Below are positions 1 through 9,689 of a stretch of DNA of 64,000 nucleotides, piece by piece (the stretch's first letter is position 1; each line of letters begins with the position of its first letter). This DNA comes from Pectinophora gossypiella (Eukaryota > Arthropoda > Insecta > Lepidoptera > Gelechiidae): the NCBI RefSeq assembly GCF_024362695.1, contig NC_065426.1, forward strand, positions 6,230,236 to 6,294,235, read 5' to 3'. Made by a program: the position numbers and the translations under genes. The notes under the pieces were generated by a model. It was not told the origin of the DNA. It ran no database searches and was given only the letters and a program-made list of their open reading frames with translations.

Positions 1-3000
1 GAGACTGGTCCTCTGCGTGAGATAAAGCGTTTAAAAGCGGCGAGAAATAAATCGGAACTTAGGTCTGTGACCAATTCTAAGTGTAGAGCTTTTGTGGTTA
101 GACACACGAATAAACACACATAGGCCTTATGGCTTTTTATTCCGCGGCGTCTAATATGCGTTATGAAAAAAGGTCCAGCGTAATCTACAGCTGTGTGAAC
201 AAATGATTTAACTTCAGATACTCTAATAGCGGGGAGATCACCCATTTGGGGATTAGTTATGCGGGGTTTGAGTTTAAAACAAAAGTTACAATTATGTACT
301 GTTTGTCTAACTAGATTTCTAGCAGCAAGTATCCAATATTTTTGTCTCAGGAGAGCCAATAATAATGCGGGTCCAGTATGCAAGTTAACTTTATGATAAT
401 GTTCAACCAGTAAAGAAACAATGCGGTCTTTAGCCGGTAGTAATATAGGGTGCTTCTGGTCAAATTCCAGTTGAGAATGAAAAAGTCTACCACCGACTCT
501 AAGTATATTTTTATCGTCAATAAACGGGTTGAGTTTTACAATGGCTTTATTAGAGCAAATTTTATTATTTTTAAGCGAATGAATTTCTTGAGAAAAATAT
601 TTATTTTGAATATAGCGTACAATGTATAGTTCAGATTGTTCTAAGTCATTAACTGTGATAGATCCTTTTGATTTTAATATTTTTGTAAAGCGTAATATAT
701 AAACTAATGAATTTAATAACTTTGACCAAGAGGAGACGCGTCGAGAGAGTTCTAGAATAGGATCAGAGTTTTCTAAGTCATTTGTGGTGTAAATAGGTGC
801 GGCGATAGTTTTAGATTCCTGTTCATCGTTGTGACTTATTTTAAATTCTTTTACAGGCCAATTAGAGATAGGACCGGATAACCACTGCGGGCCATGAAAC
901 CAGAGAGAATTATCTAGTAATCCTAAAGGCGTTACAGGTCGCGAAATTATGTCGGCGGGATTTTCTACACCACAAACATGAAACCAATGCGGAGCGGGTA
1001 AGTATTCATTAATTTGAGAGATTCTGTTTGCTACGAACGTGTGATATTTATAAGCGGGAGAGTGAATCCAGGTAAGCGTTACGGTAGAGTCAGAGAAAGC
1101 GTATATATTATTTATTTTGCAACGTTTGCTTAATACGTCACAAACAGCGGCGAGTAACTTTGCGAGTAATAGAGCTGCGCAGAGCTCTAGGCGCGCGAGT
1201 GTCTTATTTGGGGAAGATACCTTGGATTTAGAGGTAAGTAATTTAACAGAGTTAGCGTGCGAGTCATCACCAGTATCAATGCGTACGTAAATGACAGCAC
1301 CATAACACTTTTCGCTAGCATCAGCGAAACCGATAAGTGTGACTCTCATAGAGGAAGTTATACCTACATGGCGTGGTATTTTCAATTTATGTAAGTGAGA
1401 CAGTTCTTTATGAAATTGTTTCCACTTTGTGAAAATGAAATCAGGGACTTCATCATCCCAATCGAGTTGCAGCTTCCAACATTCCTGTACTAAAAGCTTC
1501 ATAAAAGCGACAACTGGGCTGATGAGACCTAGCGGGTCGAATAAGCGGGCGGTTATTGAGAGAATTGAGCGTTTCGTACACTTTTCTTGTGATTCAATAT
1601 GCGTTGAGAAATGAAAATGATCGTCAGTAGGTTGCCACTGCATACCTACGACTTTTGTAGCTGCGTTAGGATCAGAATCTAAATTTATTGTTTGCGGACT
1701 TTTGTGAGAAGAAGAAATGCGTTGCATGAGAGCGTGGTTATTTGAGATCCATTTAACTAAATTGAAGCCACCAGATTTGAACATATCTACCATTTGTTTA
1801 TATGTTTTTTCAGCGTTATCTATACCATCAATGGAACAGATGTAGTCGTCCATATACATGTGGTTTTCAGCTTCATAGGCTGCGAGAGGGTGAGTATCGC
1901 GGCTGTCTGCGGCGAGTTGGCGAACTACACGCATAGCGAGATAAGGTGAGCTTGATACACCGAAACAAACTCTATTGAACTGATATACATCAATAGGAGA
2001 ATCAGAATCGAATCTGAAAAGAATGCGTTGATAAGGTTGATGTTTGAATGCAAGATGAACTTGGAAATACATCTTTTCGATGTCAGCTATTAGTGCAATA
2101 GAAAACATGCGTAAGTTTAAAAGAAGGTCATAAAGATTACTTTGTAAATTGGGACCTATGTAGAGTAAATCGTTAAGTGACTTGCCTGAAGTAGTTTTAC
2201 ATCCTGCGTTCAATACAATGCGTGTTTTTGAAGTTTCTTTTTCTGGGCGATAGACAGCTCTATGCGGAATGTAATAAGAGTGAGAATCTTGCGTTAAGTG
2301 GTCAACTTTAGTTAAATAGCCTTGGTCAATGTAAGTTTGAATTGTAGCGTTATAATCTTTGCGTAAATTAGAAGAGTCGAGTTTCTTTTCTAAAGAAAAT
2401 AGTTGGCGTTTAGCGATTCCATAAGAGTTCCCTAATTGAGATGGATTCTCTTTGAATGGAAGTTCTACGGTGTATCTACCAGTATCATCGCGTGTATACG
2501 TTGACTGGAAGATATTTTCACAAGTCTCATCATCTGGACTTAAATGTTTCCTAATTGGGACATTCTCTATTTCCCAAAAGCGTTGCGTTAAGCGTTCGAG
2601 TGAAAGAGATTCTGTATTACAGAAGAAAGTTTTGTCTGAGTTGTGCATGTTTAGAATGTGAGACGAGTGTGGAGTGTTGTGACTGCCATTCGAGTTTGTG
2701 GGAGATGCGTCTAAAGATTCGTTTTGAGTGAGAGTACAAGATGAACGTGGCGCGAGCGGTGCGTTGTGCGTGAGCGGTGCGTTGTGCGTGAGCGGTGCGT
2801 TGTGCGTGAGCGGTGCGTTGTGTGTGAGCGGTGCGTTGTGCGTGAGCGGTGCGTTGTGCGTGAGCGGTGCGTTGTGCGTGAGCGGTGCGTTATGCGTGAG
2901 TGGTGCGTTATGCGTGAGCGGTGCGTTGTGCGTGAGCGGTGCGTTATGCGTGAGTGGTGCGTTATGAGTGAGCGGTGCGTTGTGCGTCAGCGGTGCGTTA

Positions 3001-5390
3001 TGAGTGAGCGGTGCGTTGTGCGTCAGCGGTGCGTTATGAGTGAGCGGTGCGTTGTGCGTGAGCGGTGCGTTATGAGTGAGGGGTGCGTTGTGCGTGAGCG
3101 GTGCGTTGTGCGTCAGCGGTGCGTTATGAGTGAGCGGTGCGTTGTGCGTGAGCGGTGCGTTATGAGTGAGGGGTGCGTTGTGCGTGAGCGGTGCGTTATG
3201 CGTGAGAGGTGCGTTATGCGTGAGCGGTGCGTTGTGCGTGAGCGGTGCGTTGTGCGTGAGCGGTGCGTTGTGCGTGAGCGGTGCGTTGTGCGTGAGCGGT
3301 GCGTTATGAGTGAGCGGTGCGTTATGCGTAGTAGAAGCGTGAGTGCGTGAATTTTGAGTGTGCGATGCATGTGAAGTACATTGGGCTTTACCCATAGCGA
3401 CATATCCGAGAGTAGTTTGTATACCTACTACCGATGAGTTGGGAGCGGTTACTTTTCCAGAACCAAGTAAAAGCGGGAACAATTCGTTGCCTATCAGGCA
3501 ATCGATTGCAGCGGGCGCGTAGAACTGCTCATCTGCCATGGGCAGATCACATAAGTGAGACAATTCCGTAACATCAATTTGAGTGTTAGGTAAGTAGTCG
3601 GTTATGGTGTCAATTACACGTGCATTTACCGTGTAAAAGCAGCGAGAATCAAAGCGCGAATACATTTTAAATTGCGTTAATCCGAGAGACTTGCTTTCGG
3701 TTTGACCGATACCTTTGACAGTCGAAGAAGCGGGTGTAATTTTTAAATTTAAGCGATCACAACAGTCTTTCGTAATAAAATTACTCATAGAACCTGTATC
3801 TAGAAATAAGCGGATATTATTTGGTTTATTATCTTTATAAACATGAACAGATGCGGTAGGTAACAAAACTGTTGTATTTGAATTGCGTGCGGAAGCAGCG
3901 TGAAGAGAGCAATCGTTGTCATCAACGCAAGTCATAGCGTTCGGCGGCGCTAGCGACGTACACGGCAAGGCGTGCGAGGGGCCTGCGTAGGGAGCGGGCG
4001 GCGGCTGAACCGGCGCGGGGTGCGGCTGCGGCGCGTGCGCGGGAGGGGGAACGCGGTAGCTAGCGGTTGCGGCGTCGGAATAGCGCGGGAATGCGTTATT
4101 GACAACGTTGTTATGCGATGGGGCTGTTTTGTTATTAAAGTTTATATGCAATAATGAGTGATGTTTGCGGTTGCAAGTTAGGCATCTGTTTTGTGACTTA
4201 CATATATTTATATTGTGAAAACCAAGACAGTTTTGGCAGAAAGCATTTTGACGAACAATATTATTGCGTGTTTGCGGGTCTGCGTTTAAGAAAGATTCAC
4301 ACTTGAATAAGGGATGAGAGTAGGTAGACTTGCATACCTTGCATGAATTTAATTGTTGAAAATTATTATGAGTTTGAGGTTGAGTGACAGTGTATGTACA
4401 CTCGGGTGTTGCAACAAAAGCATGAGTAGATTTATTTTTGGGTGTGAATTTATTATTATTATTATTTTGTTTGTTGGAGTTTTGAGGCTGAGAGTGAGCG
4501 GATGAGCGAAGCGCTAGAATTTTACTTTGTTCATTTAAGAACTTTTTTAATTCTATAAAGGTAGGAATTTCTGACTGTTTGTGAGTTTGTTCAAACAAGG
4601 TGAGAGTGTCTTTATCAAGTTTATTTAATGCAATATGAGTTATCATGAAATCTGACAAGTCATCAATGCTTAAAAGACGGAGAGCGGCTTCAGCGGAGCA
4701 AAAGTTATTTAGAAAATTATCAATTGACTGATTGGGTTTATGCTGTAGCATTTGTTCTAAATAGAGAGAGGCTTGTACCCTGGTATCCTGGTATTTATCT
4801 ATGAGAGCTTGCCATATTATATCATAATTCTCAGAGGTAGCGGAGATGCCTGCACATACATTAAGAGCTTTGCCTGAGAGACAACCAATTAAATATTGTA
4901 TTTTTTCAGCATTTGATAGCCTGCGATTGGAATGTATGAGACTGCGGAAATTTTCATAAAACACTGGCCAACTACTGGGAGTACCATCAAAACTTGCTAA
5001 CTGAAGCGGGGGCAACTTTGGGTTGAGGCGATCAAAATCTTTGTTTTTAGCGTTTAACTTTTCTCTCAGAGTGTTCTCTGTCTGTTTTATAAAACAGTAT
5101 AATTCGTCAAATGAGTTTAAGACATTGTAATTCGGCTTTGTCTCAGGAGATGCGCGCATGTATTCAATTACAAGGTTATCTAATGTTTCAATAAAATCGG
5201 AGCGAATTTTATCAATAGAAAGCGTTCTAGCAAGAAATTGCGTTTGAATAGTGGGATCGGAAACCTTTAGGCTCAGATTATACAAATTTTGCATTATAGA
5301 AAACAAACTTTGTTTTTTCTCTTCAAGTATTTTTATTTTAAAATTATCTTGAATATCGTCAATATCCATTTTTTCTTTGGATTTTGCCAT
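1..5390 (-). CDS. Bel/Pao LTR retrotransposon gag-pol polyprotein, 3'-partial
   Basis: The reading frame opens with ATG at 5390 and stays in phase to the window edge (about 1,796 codons). I read most of it and confirmed the phase at the start, zinc knuckles, protease, repeat, RT, RNase H and integrase, and saw no stop. Order along the protein: an alpha-rich gag from residue 1; CCHC-type knuckles near residues 350-364 (CKVC...H...C) and 385-415 (CQNC and CLTC clusters); a Pro/Ala-rich linker near 440-480; aspartic protease motif LDTGS with Asp531; a 32-copy hexapeptide array at 689-880; RT from about 1010 with YMDD at 1179-1182; RNase H with FADAS (Asp about 1357), Glu about 1401 and FSDS about 1434; an integrase H2C2 finger near 1664-1705; and the first integrase Asp at 1736 in VDYAG. 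The remaining integrase catalytic residues lie beyond position 1. The domain order and single-frame gag-pol are those of Bel/Pao. It copies the element's RNA to DNA and integrates it; gag packages the RNA. It appears intact, so the insertion may be recent. Confidence 0.95.
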   Translation of the reverse strand, partial: MAKSKEKMDIDDIQDNFKIKILEEKKQSLFSIMQNLYNLSLKVSDPTIQTQFLARTLSIDKIRSDFIETLDNLVIEYMRASPETKPNYNVLNSFDELYCFIKQTENTLREKLNAKNKDFDRLNPKLPPLQLASFDGTPSSWPVFYENFRSLIHSNRRLSNAEKIQYLIGCLSGKALNVCAGISATSENYDIIWQALIDKYQDTRVQASLYLEQMLQHKPNQSIDNFLNNFCSAEAALRLLSIDDLSDFMITHIALNKLDKDTLTLFEQTHKQSEIPTFIELKKFLNEQSKILALRSSAHSQPQNSNKQNNNNNKFTPKNKSTHAFVATPECTYTVTQPQTHNNFQQLNSCKVCKSTYSHPLFKCESFLNADPQTRNNIVRQNAFCQNCLGFHNINICKSQNRCLTCNRKHHSLLHINFNNKTAPSHNNVVNNAFPRYSDAATASYRVPPPAHAPQPHPAPVQPPPAPYAGPSHALPCTSLAPPNAMTCVDDNDCSLHAASARNSNTTVLLPTASVHVYKDNKPNNIRLFLDTGSMSNFITKDCCDRLNLKITPASSTVKGIGQTESKSLGLTQFKMYSRFDSRCFYTVNARVIDTITDYLPNTQIDVTELSHLCDLPMADEQFYAPAAIDCLIGNELFPLLLGSGKVTAPNSSVVGIQTTLGYVAMGKAQCTSHASHTQNSRTHASTTHNAPLTHNAPLTHNAPLTHNAPLTHNAPLTHNAPLTHNAPLTHNAPLTHNAPLTHNAPLTHNAPLTHNAPLTHNAPLTHNAPLTHNAPLTHNAPLTHNAPLTHNAPLTHNAPLTHNAPLTHNAPLTHNAPLTHNAPLTHNAPLTHNAPLTHNAPLTHNAPLTHNAPLTHNAPLTHNAPLTHNAPLTHNAPLAPRSSCTLTQNESLDASPTNSNGSHNTPHSSHILNMHNSDKTFFCNTESLSLERLTQRFWEIENVPIRKHLSPDDETCENIFQSTYTRDDTGRYTVELPFKENPSQLGNSYGIAKRQLFSLEKKLDSSNLRKDYNATIQTYIDQGYLTKVDHLTQDSHSYYIPHRAVYRPEKETSKTRIVLNAGCKTTSGKSLNDLLYIGPNLQSNLYDLLLNLRMFSIALIADIEKMYFQVHLAFKHQPYQRILFRFDSDSPIDVYQFNRVCFGVSSSPYLAMRVVRQLAADSRDTHPLAAYEAENHMYMDDYICSIDGIDNAEKTYKQMVDMFKSGGFNLVKWISNNHALMQRISSSHKSPQTINLDSDPNAATKVVGMQWQPTDDHFHFSTHIESQEKCTKRSILSITARLFDPLGLISPVVAFMKLLVQECWKLQLDWDDEVPDFIFTKWKQFHKELSHLHKLKIPRHVGITSSMRVTLIGFADASEKCYGAVIYVRIDTGDDSHANSVKLLTSKSKVSSPNKTLARLELCAALLLAKLLAAVCDVLSKRCKINNIYAFSDSTVTLTWIHSPAYKYHTFVANRISQINEYLPAPHWFHVCGVENPADIISRPVTPLGLLDNSLWFHGPQWLSGPISNWPVKEFKISHNDEQESKTIAAPIYTTNDLENSDPILELSRRVSSWSKLLNSLVYILRFTKILKSKGSITVNDLEQSELYIVRYIQNKYFSQEIHSLKNNKICSNKAIVKLNPFIDDKNILRVGGRLFHSQLEFDQKHPILLPAKDRIVSLLVEHYHKVNLHTGPALLLALLRQKYWILAARNLVRQTVHNCNFCFKLKPRITNPQMGDLPAIRVSEVKSFVHTAVDYAGPFFITHIRRRGIKSHKAYVCLFVCLTTKALHLELVTDLSSDLFLAAFKRFISRRGPV
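2751..3326 (-). repeat. 18-bp minisatellite coding 32 hexapeptides inside the Bel/Pao polyprotein
   Basis: Exactly 576 bp, 32 units of 18 bp with no phase change, lies between the protease and RT domains. On the coding strand each unit reads His-Asn-Ala-Pro-Leu-Thr; the last unit ends in Ala instead of Thr. Units differ in DNA: CAC/CAT, CCG/CCA/CCT/CCC, CTC/CTG and ACG/ACT/ACA all occur. In the first 31 units every one of these changes is at a third codon position and silent. The AAC and GCA codons do not vary. A flexible, Pro-containing spacer is one possible role; the function is unknown. Confidence 0.93.
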
Positions 5391-5905
5391 GATAGAAACC
5401 GTTGAGTAAAACTATTATTATTAGAAAACGCGGGTTGAATATCGAGAAACGAGTTAATATTATAAGCGAATTTAGTGCGTAATACAATAGCGTTAAGGTT
5501 GAGAATAGCGTGAGCGTAAACAAATTAATGGCGTAGAAATGGCGGTAGATACCTACCGATTGAGCGAGAATCGAAAGTATTTATTATTGAAATACAATAA
5601 TAATTACGTAAATATTGCGTTACATGTATAATGTTATGTAAATAAATGCGATATAACAATGTTTTAATGCGTGATGTGCGGAAATAAATAAGATTCAAAC
5701 AGGTTTACACCGGCACGCGGCGTCTATCAGAAAATTGTTATTTACGAGTTTTTTAAGAAAATATGATAAATAGATAATAGTAATCGTGTAAATTGTAAGG
5801 AAATAGGATCCGGTGAGAGGGACCAGACACTTGGAGGCGCACGTTACCTTAGAATTTTTGAATTTTTAGGTCGCTGGTTGTTTCTCCTTGGTAACTTGTC
5901 CAACA
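5391..5905 (-). other. Candidate 5' LTR and leader of the Bel/Pao element
   Basis: This AT-rich stretch lies upstream of the gag start. On the minus strand a candidate LTR start TGTTGGACAA begins at 5905, and AATAAA occurs near 5595. I could not place the LTR end or the primer-binding site with confidence, and the second LTR lies outside the window, so the boundaries are a guess. Confidence 0.35.
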
Positions 5906-6370
5906 AGAGCGAATTGTTACATTTGCACTGCACTCACTTTACACAGCACTTTTTCAGTTTATATTTGCGTTTTGCGTTATGTATTTTATAGTTCAATGAG
6001 TTTATATTTGAGAAGTCAAAACAAATGCGCGCGCGTTGACCCTCTTGTACACAGATGACGACACACACTGATTTGACAGGTGACAGTTCGTATATTCTTT
6101 TTTTTTTTTTTTTTTAAAACGTGCGCCGGAAAAGGAAGGGTTTGTGAGTGATTGAGTTGTGTGTTCGAATACATATATAAATAATAGTTTAAAAACTAAA
6201 TATAAACATCGGCGCAGCCAGCAAGTAAATTAGTTTTTAACGAGAATTGCGCTATATTCGTCAGGGTGAGTCGCGGAAATTTATACGAATTCAAATAATT
6301 TACAATCTGTTTATGTGTCCAAAATAATTTAGTCTTATTTGCTATTATGTCAATGAAAATTAATTATTTA
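5906..6370. other. Flank of the Bel/Pao element, no gene seen
   Basis: The stretch holds a run of about 21 T at 6092-6112. I recognise no gene or repeat family in it. Confidence 0.4.
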
Positions 6371-6668
6371 AAACCCGATTACTCTAGCCATAGAGGCAGC
6401 CAATCAGCTCGCGACACCAAACACTTCAGGACATGATTTCCCTCAATCAGCGGTTATCGCTATCGCCCCACTAGGGTCGATTAATTCTTTCAAATATTTT
6501 ATCCTCTCAGACGATGCCCTGAGCCGAGGTTAGCGCCCAACTAGGCACCCTCAGGCCTGTTGTCTTAAACTTTGTACCGGGTGAGAGCCTTCAGCGCTCC
6601 CCATTTGTCCGGCCAAGTAGTTAATGCTATCTGCGGCAAATCTACAATAAAGCACGTCAAAAAAAAAT
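6371..6668 (+). mobile_element. 5'-truncated Jockey-like LINE 3' end
   Basis: The sequence matches 17106-17430 along its length, apart from a short internal gap, and ends in a poly-A run. The start codes the residues after the conserved DVIYDPDDPIT-like stretch seen at 17.1 kb and 59.5 kb, so this is the extreme C-terminus plus 3' UTR. The frame has no retained start. Confidence 0.75.
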
Positions 6669-6962
6669 ATCAATATCGAAAAACATAACTACCCATTTGC
6701 ACCCGACTACCACAAACAAAAAATAAGGGTTATAATGTTTTAATCGCTTTGTATCGACGGCTATCTTCAGAATTACTGATATCTGAAACTTACCTATTGA
6801 ACAAAACACTTAGACAATTATATAAAATAATTAACTTGTCTTCTAATCAGATAAATATTTCCATTACTCAAAGTAAGAGTTTCGGAGAAATAATAATTAT
6901 GTTTTTTCATGCTTTTAGAGCGCAAATATTCCATTCTCGTGTCTTAATTTTTTTTTATAAAA

Positions 6963-7177
6963 TACAGGGTGTTAGTGACAAAACTTTGAGGGATGATTCA
7001 GACTATGATGCTGAGTTGATATCAAGTGGAATTTTCCGTCACAAAACTATGGAACTGAAAATAATAAAAAAAAAAACACAAAAAATTTCCGTCAAGAAAT
7101 TACACTTGATATCAACTCAGAATCATGGTCTGTATCACCCCCCTCAGTATTGGTTATGATGTCACTTACACCCTGTA
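6963..7177. mobile_element. Palindromic TA-flanked MITE (family E), full length
   Basis: It begins TACAGGGTGTTAGTGAC and ends CACCCTGTA. Its two arms of about 80 bp are imperfect reverse complements, for example TTGATATCAAGTGGAATTT-like on the left and ACTTGATATCAACTCAG on the right. TA at both ends plus CAGGGTG termini fit a Tc1/mariner-type MITE. No coding capacity. Confidence 0.8.
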
Positions 7178-7640
7178 TATTAGGACAGCATGTGGGTTGC
7201 CCTGACACTAATCACTACCATTAATGACCTTTCATTCAAAATAGTATAGACTTGCTTATAAATTTACTATACGTGAAGGATCTAAAAACAAAAAAAGAAG
7301 ACAAAAAACTTTTCAAAGTTATTATTTTTGAACATGAGTAAAGTGCAGCCTCACCGGGAAGTACAATGCGCCGTTATTCAGAATTTAAGCCGCAGTCGCA
7401 AACCACAGCTCCTTGTGACTCGAATAGTTTTTATTTACTGCTTCCTTCTCGCATAGTACAGTTGTGACTAGTTACGTAACCTGAGTCGAGTTTGAAACCA
7501 AGTTATAATACTTTAGACTTTACCTTCTGAGTTTGCCATTAGCGTGTTTGTAACTGTAATGTTTGAGTTTCGGAACACGTCGATATCACGTGGTTTCCAT
7601 GGTCCCGCCACCAATAGGTGACGTGGCACCGTGTAATAAC
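7178..7640. other. No gene recognised
   Basis: I see no coding region. Near 7600-7650 is a GC-richer patch with a short inverted motif, CACCGTGTAATAACACGG. Confidence 0.35.
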
Positions 7641-7740
7641 ACGGAACCACACCCCGGACTCTTCATACAATCAACCTCGTTTACACAGACACTACACATT
7701 GACATTATCAACACATGCAACTGTGTGTGTGGCGTTTGAG
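7640..7740 (+). repeat. Fragment of dispersed repeat O
   Basis: It shares CTTCATACA..CCTC and ACAGACACTACACATTGAC with 33355-33540 and 45190-45395 and, inverted, 52700-52926. No coding capacity. Confidence 0.6.
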
Positions 7741-7805
7741 GGCTGCCAATTACAATACCTAGTTTAGCCGCCTTTACTTACTTAGGTAGGTAGTACCTGC
7801 TGCTA

Positions 7806-8106
7806 ATCAGTTAATTGTGCTAATTCCTGCAGACGCCATCTAATTTTATTTTAAGTTATACCTGTCATTTTCTCATCCGTTGGAAAAGAAAGGGACGGGT
7901 AATCGACAGACATAAAATATATATGGAATACACGTCAATTTAAAGCAGAAATCTAAAACAACCGTCTAAAAATTGTACATCGGCCAATAACCCGACAGAA
8001 TTAAGTAGGCAGCACGTCAAACGGATTGCATACCAGGGAGATGTCCGTCCCTTTCCTTTTCGACGGATAAGAAAATGCCGGCCTTACTTAAAATAAATTT
8101 AGGTGT
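7806..8106. mobile_element. Fold-back MITE (family I)
   Basis: The ends are inverted copies. The left arm reads ATTCCTGCAGACGCC, then a purine-rich AAAAGAAAGGGACGG. The right arm reads CCGTCCCTTTCCTTTTCG, then AAATTTAGGTGTC. The core TCGGCCAATAACCCGACAG is shared with copies at 11.4 and 32.0 kb. Confidence 0.7.
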
Positions 8107-8185
8107 CAAATATTGATGGTGTGGGCAAATATTGATTTATTTACCAAAATAAAATAAAAAATAAAATTAAAAAAGTACTCACGCC

Positions 8186-8284
8186 TATACACGCCTATTT
8201 CCCACCGGGGTAAGCAGAAACTATAGAATCCCATTTGCTTCGATCCTGACACACTTCTCTTGTTTCCTCCACTTACATAAAAAA
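8186..8284 (-). pseudogene. LINE RT C-terminal fragment (family G)
   Basis: The minus strand codes a degenerate EVCQDRSKWDSIVSAYPGGK-like tail, matching the longer copy at 9699-9935. No start and no upstream RT. Confidence 0.6.
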
Positions 8285-8334
8285 AACACAAAAAACTCTA
8301 ATAAATATGGTATAAATTACTTGACACTCAAATG

Positions 8335-8435
8335 AGAATGGAGGAAGCGAAAGTAGTGTGTCGACATCGTATTAAGTGGAATTCCGTAATCTCGGCCTAC
8401 CCCAAATAGGAAATAGGCGTTATGTATGTATGTCA
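8335..8435 (+). pseudogene. LINE RT C-terminal fragment (family G), second copy
   Basis: It carries the same EEAREVC...AYP-type tail and a GTTATGTATGTATG end, on the opposite strand from the copy about 50 bp to the left. The two fragments overlap in content, so they are separate insertions rather than one broken copy. Confidence 0.55.
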
Positions 8436-8514
8436 AAAAAGTATTTGCTGTGTAGGCTATAAGAAGTGGTTCAAGATCTATAATGCTCTTTTTATATTTT
8501 TAAGTAATATAGGG

Positions 8515-8830
8515 TCGCGTTTGACCGCAATCTCACCTGATGGTAAGTCACGATGTGGTTTAGGGTGAATCACGCTTTCCTAGCAAATGCCTATTCACTC
8601 CAGCATTGAAGATTCCCAGATTATAACGAGTTGGAAAAACAGACGACGGCAGACAGTTCCTGTCCTTTGCTGTTCGCATCAAAAAGGAAGAGGCAAAACG
8701 TTTAGTGCGAATTGGATTGATATCTTTTGTGTCTGTCGCAACCGGGTTGCATGATCCGCCATATTACAATACGGCTAGCCATTTTGGAAAACAGGGCCGC
8801 CAATGTCTTGACTTTAGTTACCTCACTGTG
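8515..8830 (+). repeat. Dispersed repeat, near-identical to 31.6-31.9 kb
   Basis: The first part (CAATCTCACCTGATGGTAAG) is a common lepidopteran LINE/SINE tail in inverse orientation. From about 8602 to 8830 the sequence is the same as 31683-31928 except for one substitution and an 18-bp segment absent here. No open frame fits a known product. Confidence 0.75.
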
Positions 8831-9139
8831 AACGTATATATACGTGTGGCTCTCTCCGTAGTTTCGTCTCGGTGCGAATGCTAAGTTTCTTTGAACAGTT
8901 CTCAAAACAATTCACCAACGAGATAAGTACTTACCGGAATAAGTATGTAGGACTCTTCAAATTCAGTCTAGTGTTACGAATATTACGACTGTAGCATATA
9001 CTTGGACGATTTTCTTTCTAAACTTAAATGTAAAAAGTTTTAATAATTGAAATATAAATCAAATTTATTTTTGATATCCATTGAGGGACTTTCCAATCAA
9101 CATTCCCCAAACATAGACGATAGTTAGCGTTGTTTCATC

Positions 9140-9228
9140 AATCGTTTCTTCGGTTCAAAGTAGATCGGGCTCCTTCTCTGGACTCTTTCAGGGCAAGAGT
9201 GAAGGCGCTCTTCCTGCAGGCATAACTT
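9140..9228 (+). pseudogene. LINE C-terminal tail fragment
   Basis: The text CAGGGCAAGAGTGAAGGCGC resembles the ARVNRHLLG-type tail at 57.7 and 59.6 kb. It is too short and diverged for a firm family call. Confidence 0.4.
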
Positions 9229-9276
9229 GGAAGTGTTTTTTCTTATTCTCCTTATATGTATTATTATATTGTATAG

Positions 9277-9325
9277 GCTATTTGTATGTATGTATATGTG
9301 TGTATGTATGTATGTATATTCACTC
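9277..9325 (+). repeat. TATG microsatellite
   Basis: An interrupted tandem run of TATG/TGTATG units. A chance Tyr/Cys/Val open frame here has no family support. Confidence 0.7.
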
Positions 9326-9509
9326 TACATATTATTTATTATTACTATTTTCTTATTTTATTTTATTTTTCTTTTTATTATTGTTCGTGTCATTATATGT
9401 TTATTGCACCAGCCCGTGCTCCAATGCATTAACTTCTTTCACCCTAAGGTTGCCTGGCAGAAATTGCTATTTAGCAATTATTGATTATTAGTTAGATTAT
9501 TAGAGTATT

Positions 9510-9620
9510 ATTGATTGATTGATCGTACTGAACCTTTTCTAAGGACATCTCCACTTTGGTCAATATACGCCCTTCTAGGTCTTCCTCTTACAGTCCTACC
9601 ATCAACCTTTGCTTAACGAA
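9510..9620 (-). pseudogene. LINE RT C-terminal fragment (family G), inverted
   Basis: The minus strand codes a KVDGR..RGRPRR..DVLRKG-like segment, homologous to residues 12-40 of the plus-strand copy starting at 9699. The two copies point away from each other and overlap in content. Confidence 0.65.
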
Positions 9621-9689
9621 ATTATACTATCTACATAATACAACAAAACGCTTTTTTATAAAAACTTCTTAGCGAATACGAGTCTGTTT

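Noticed and set aside
2728..2967. Plus-strand SGALCV repeat protein
   Set aside because: Another frame of the minisatellite, antisense to the polyprotein.
2751..3326. CRISPR-like array
   Set aside because: Units are contiguous with no spacers, and the array is coding sequence in a eukaryotic retrotransposon.
2766..3350. Plus-strand 194-codon open frame of Arg/Glu/Cys/Val repeats
   Set aside because: It is the antisense shadow of the hexapeptide array; the 18-bp unit lacks stops in several frames.
3113..3403. Minus-strand 96-codon frame rich in ITHRS
   Set aside because: A different frame of the same array; the real polyprotein frame reads HNAPLT and is continuous on both sides.
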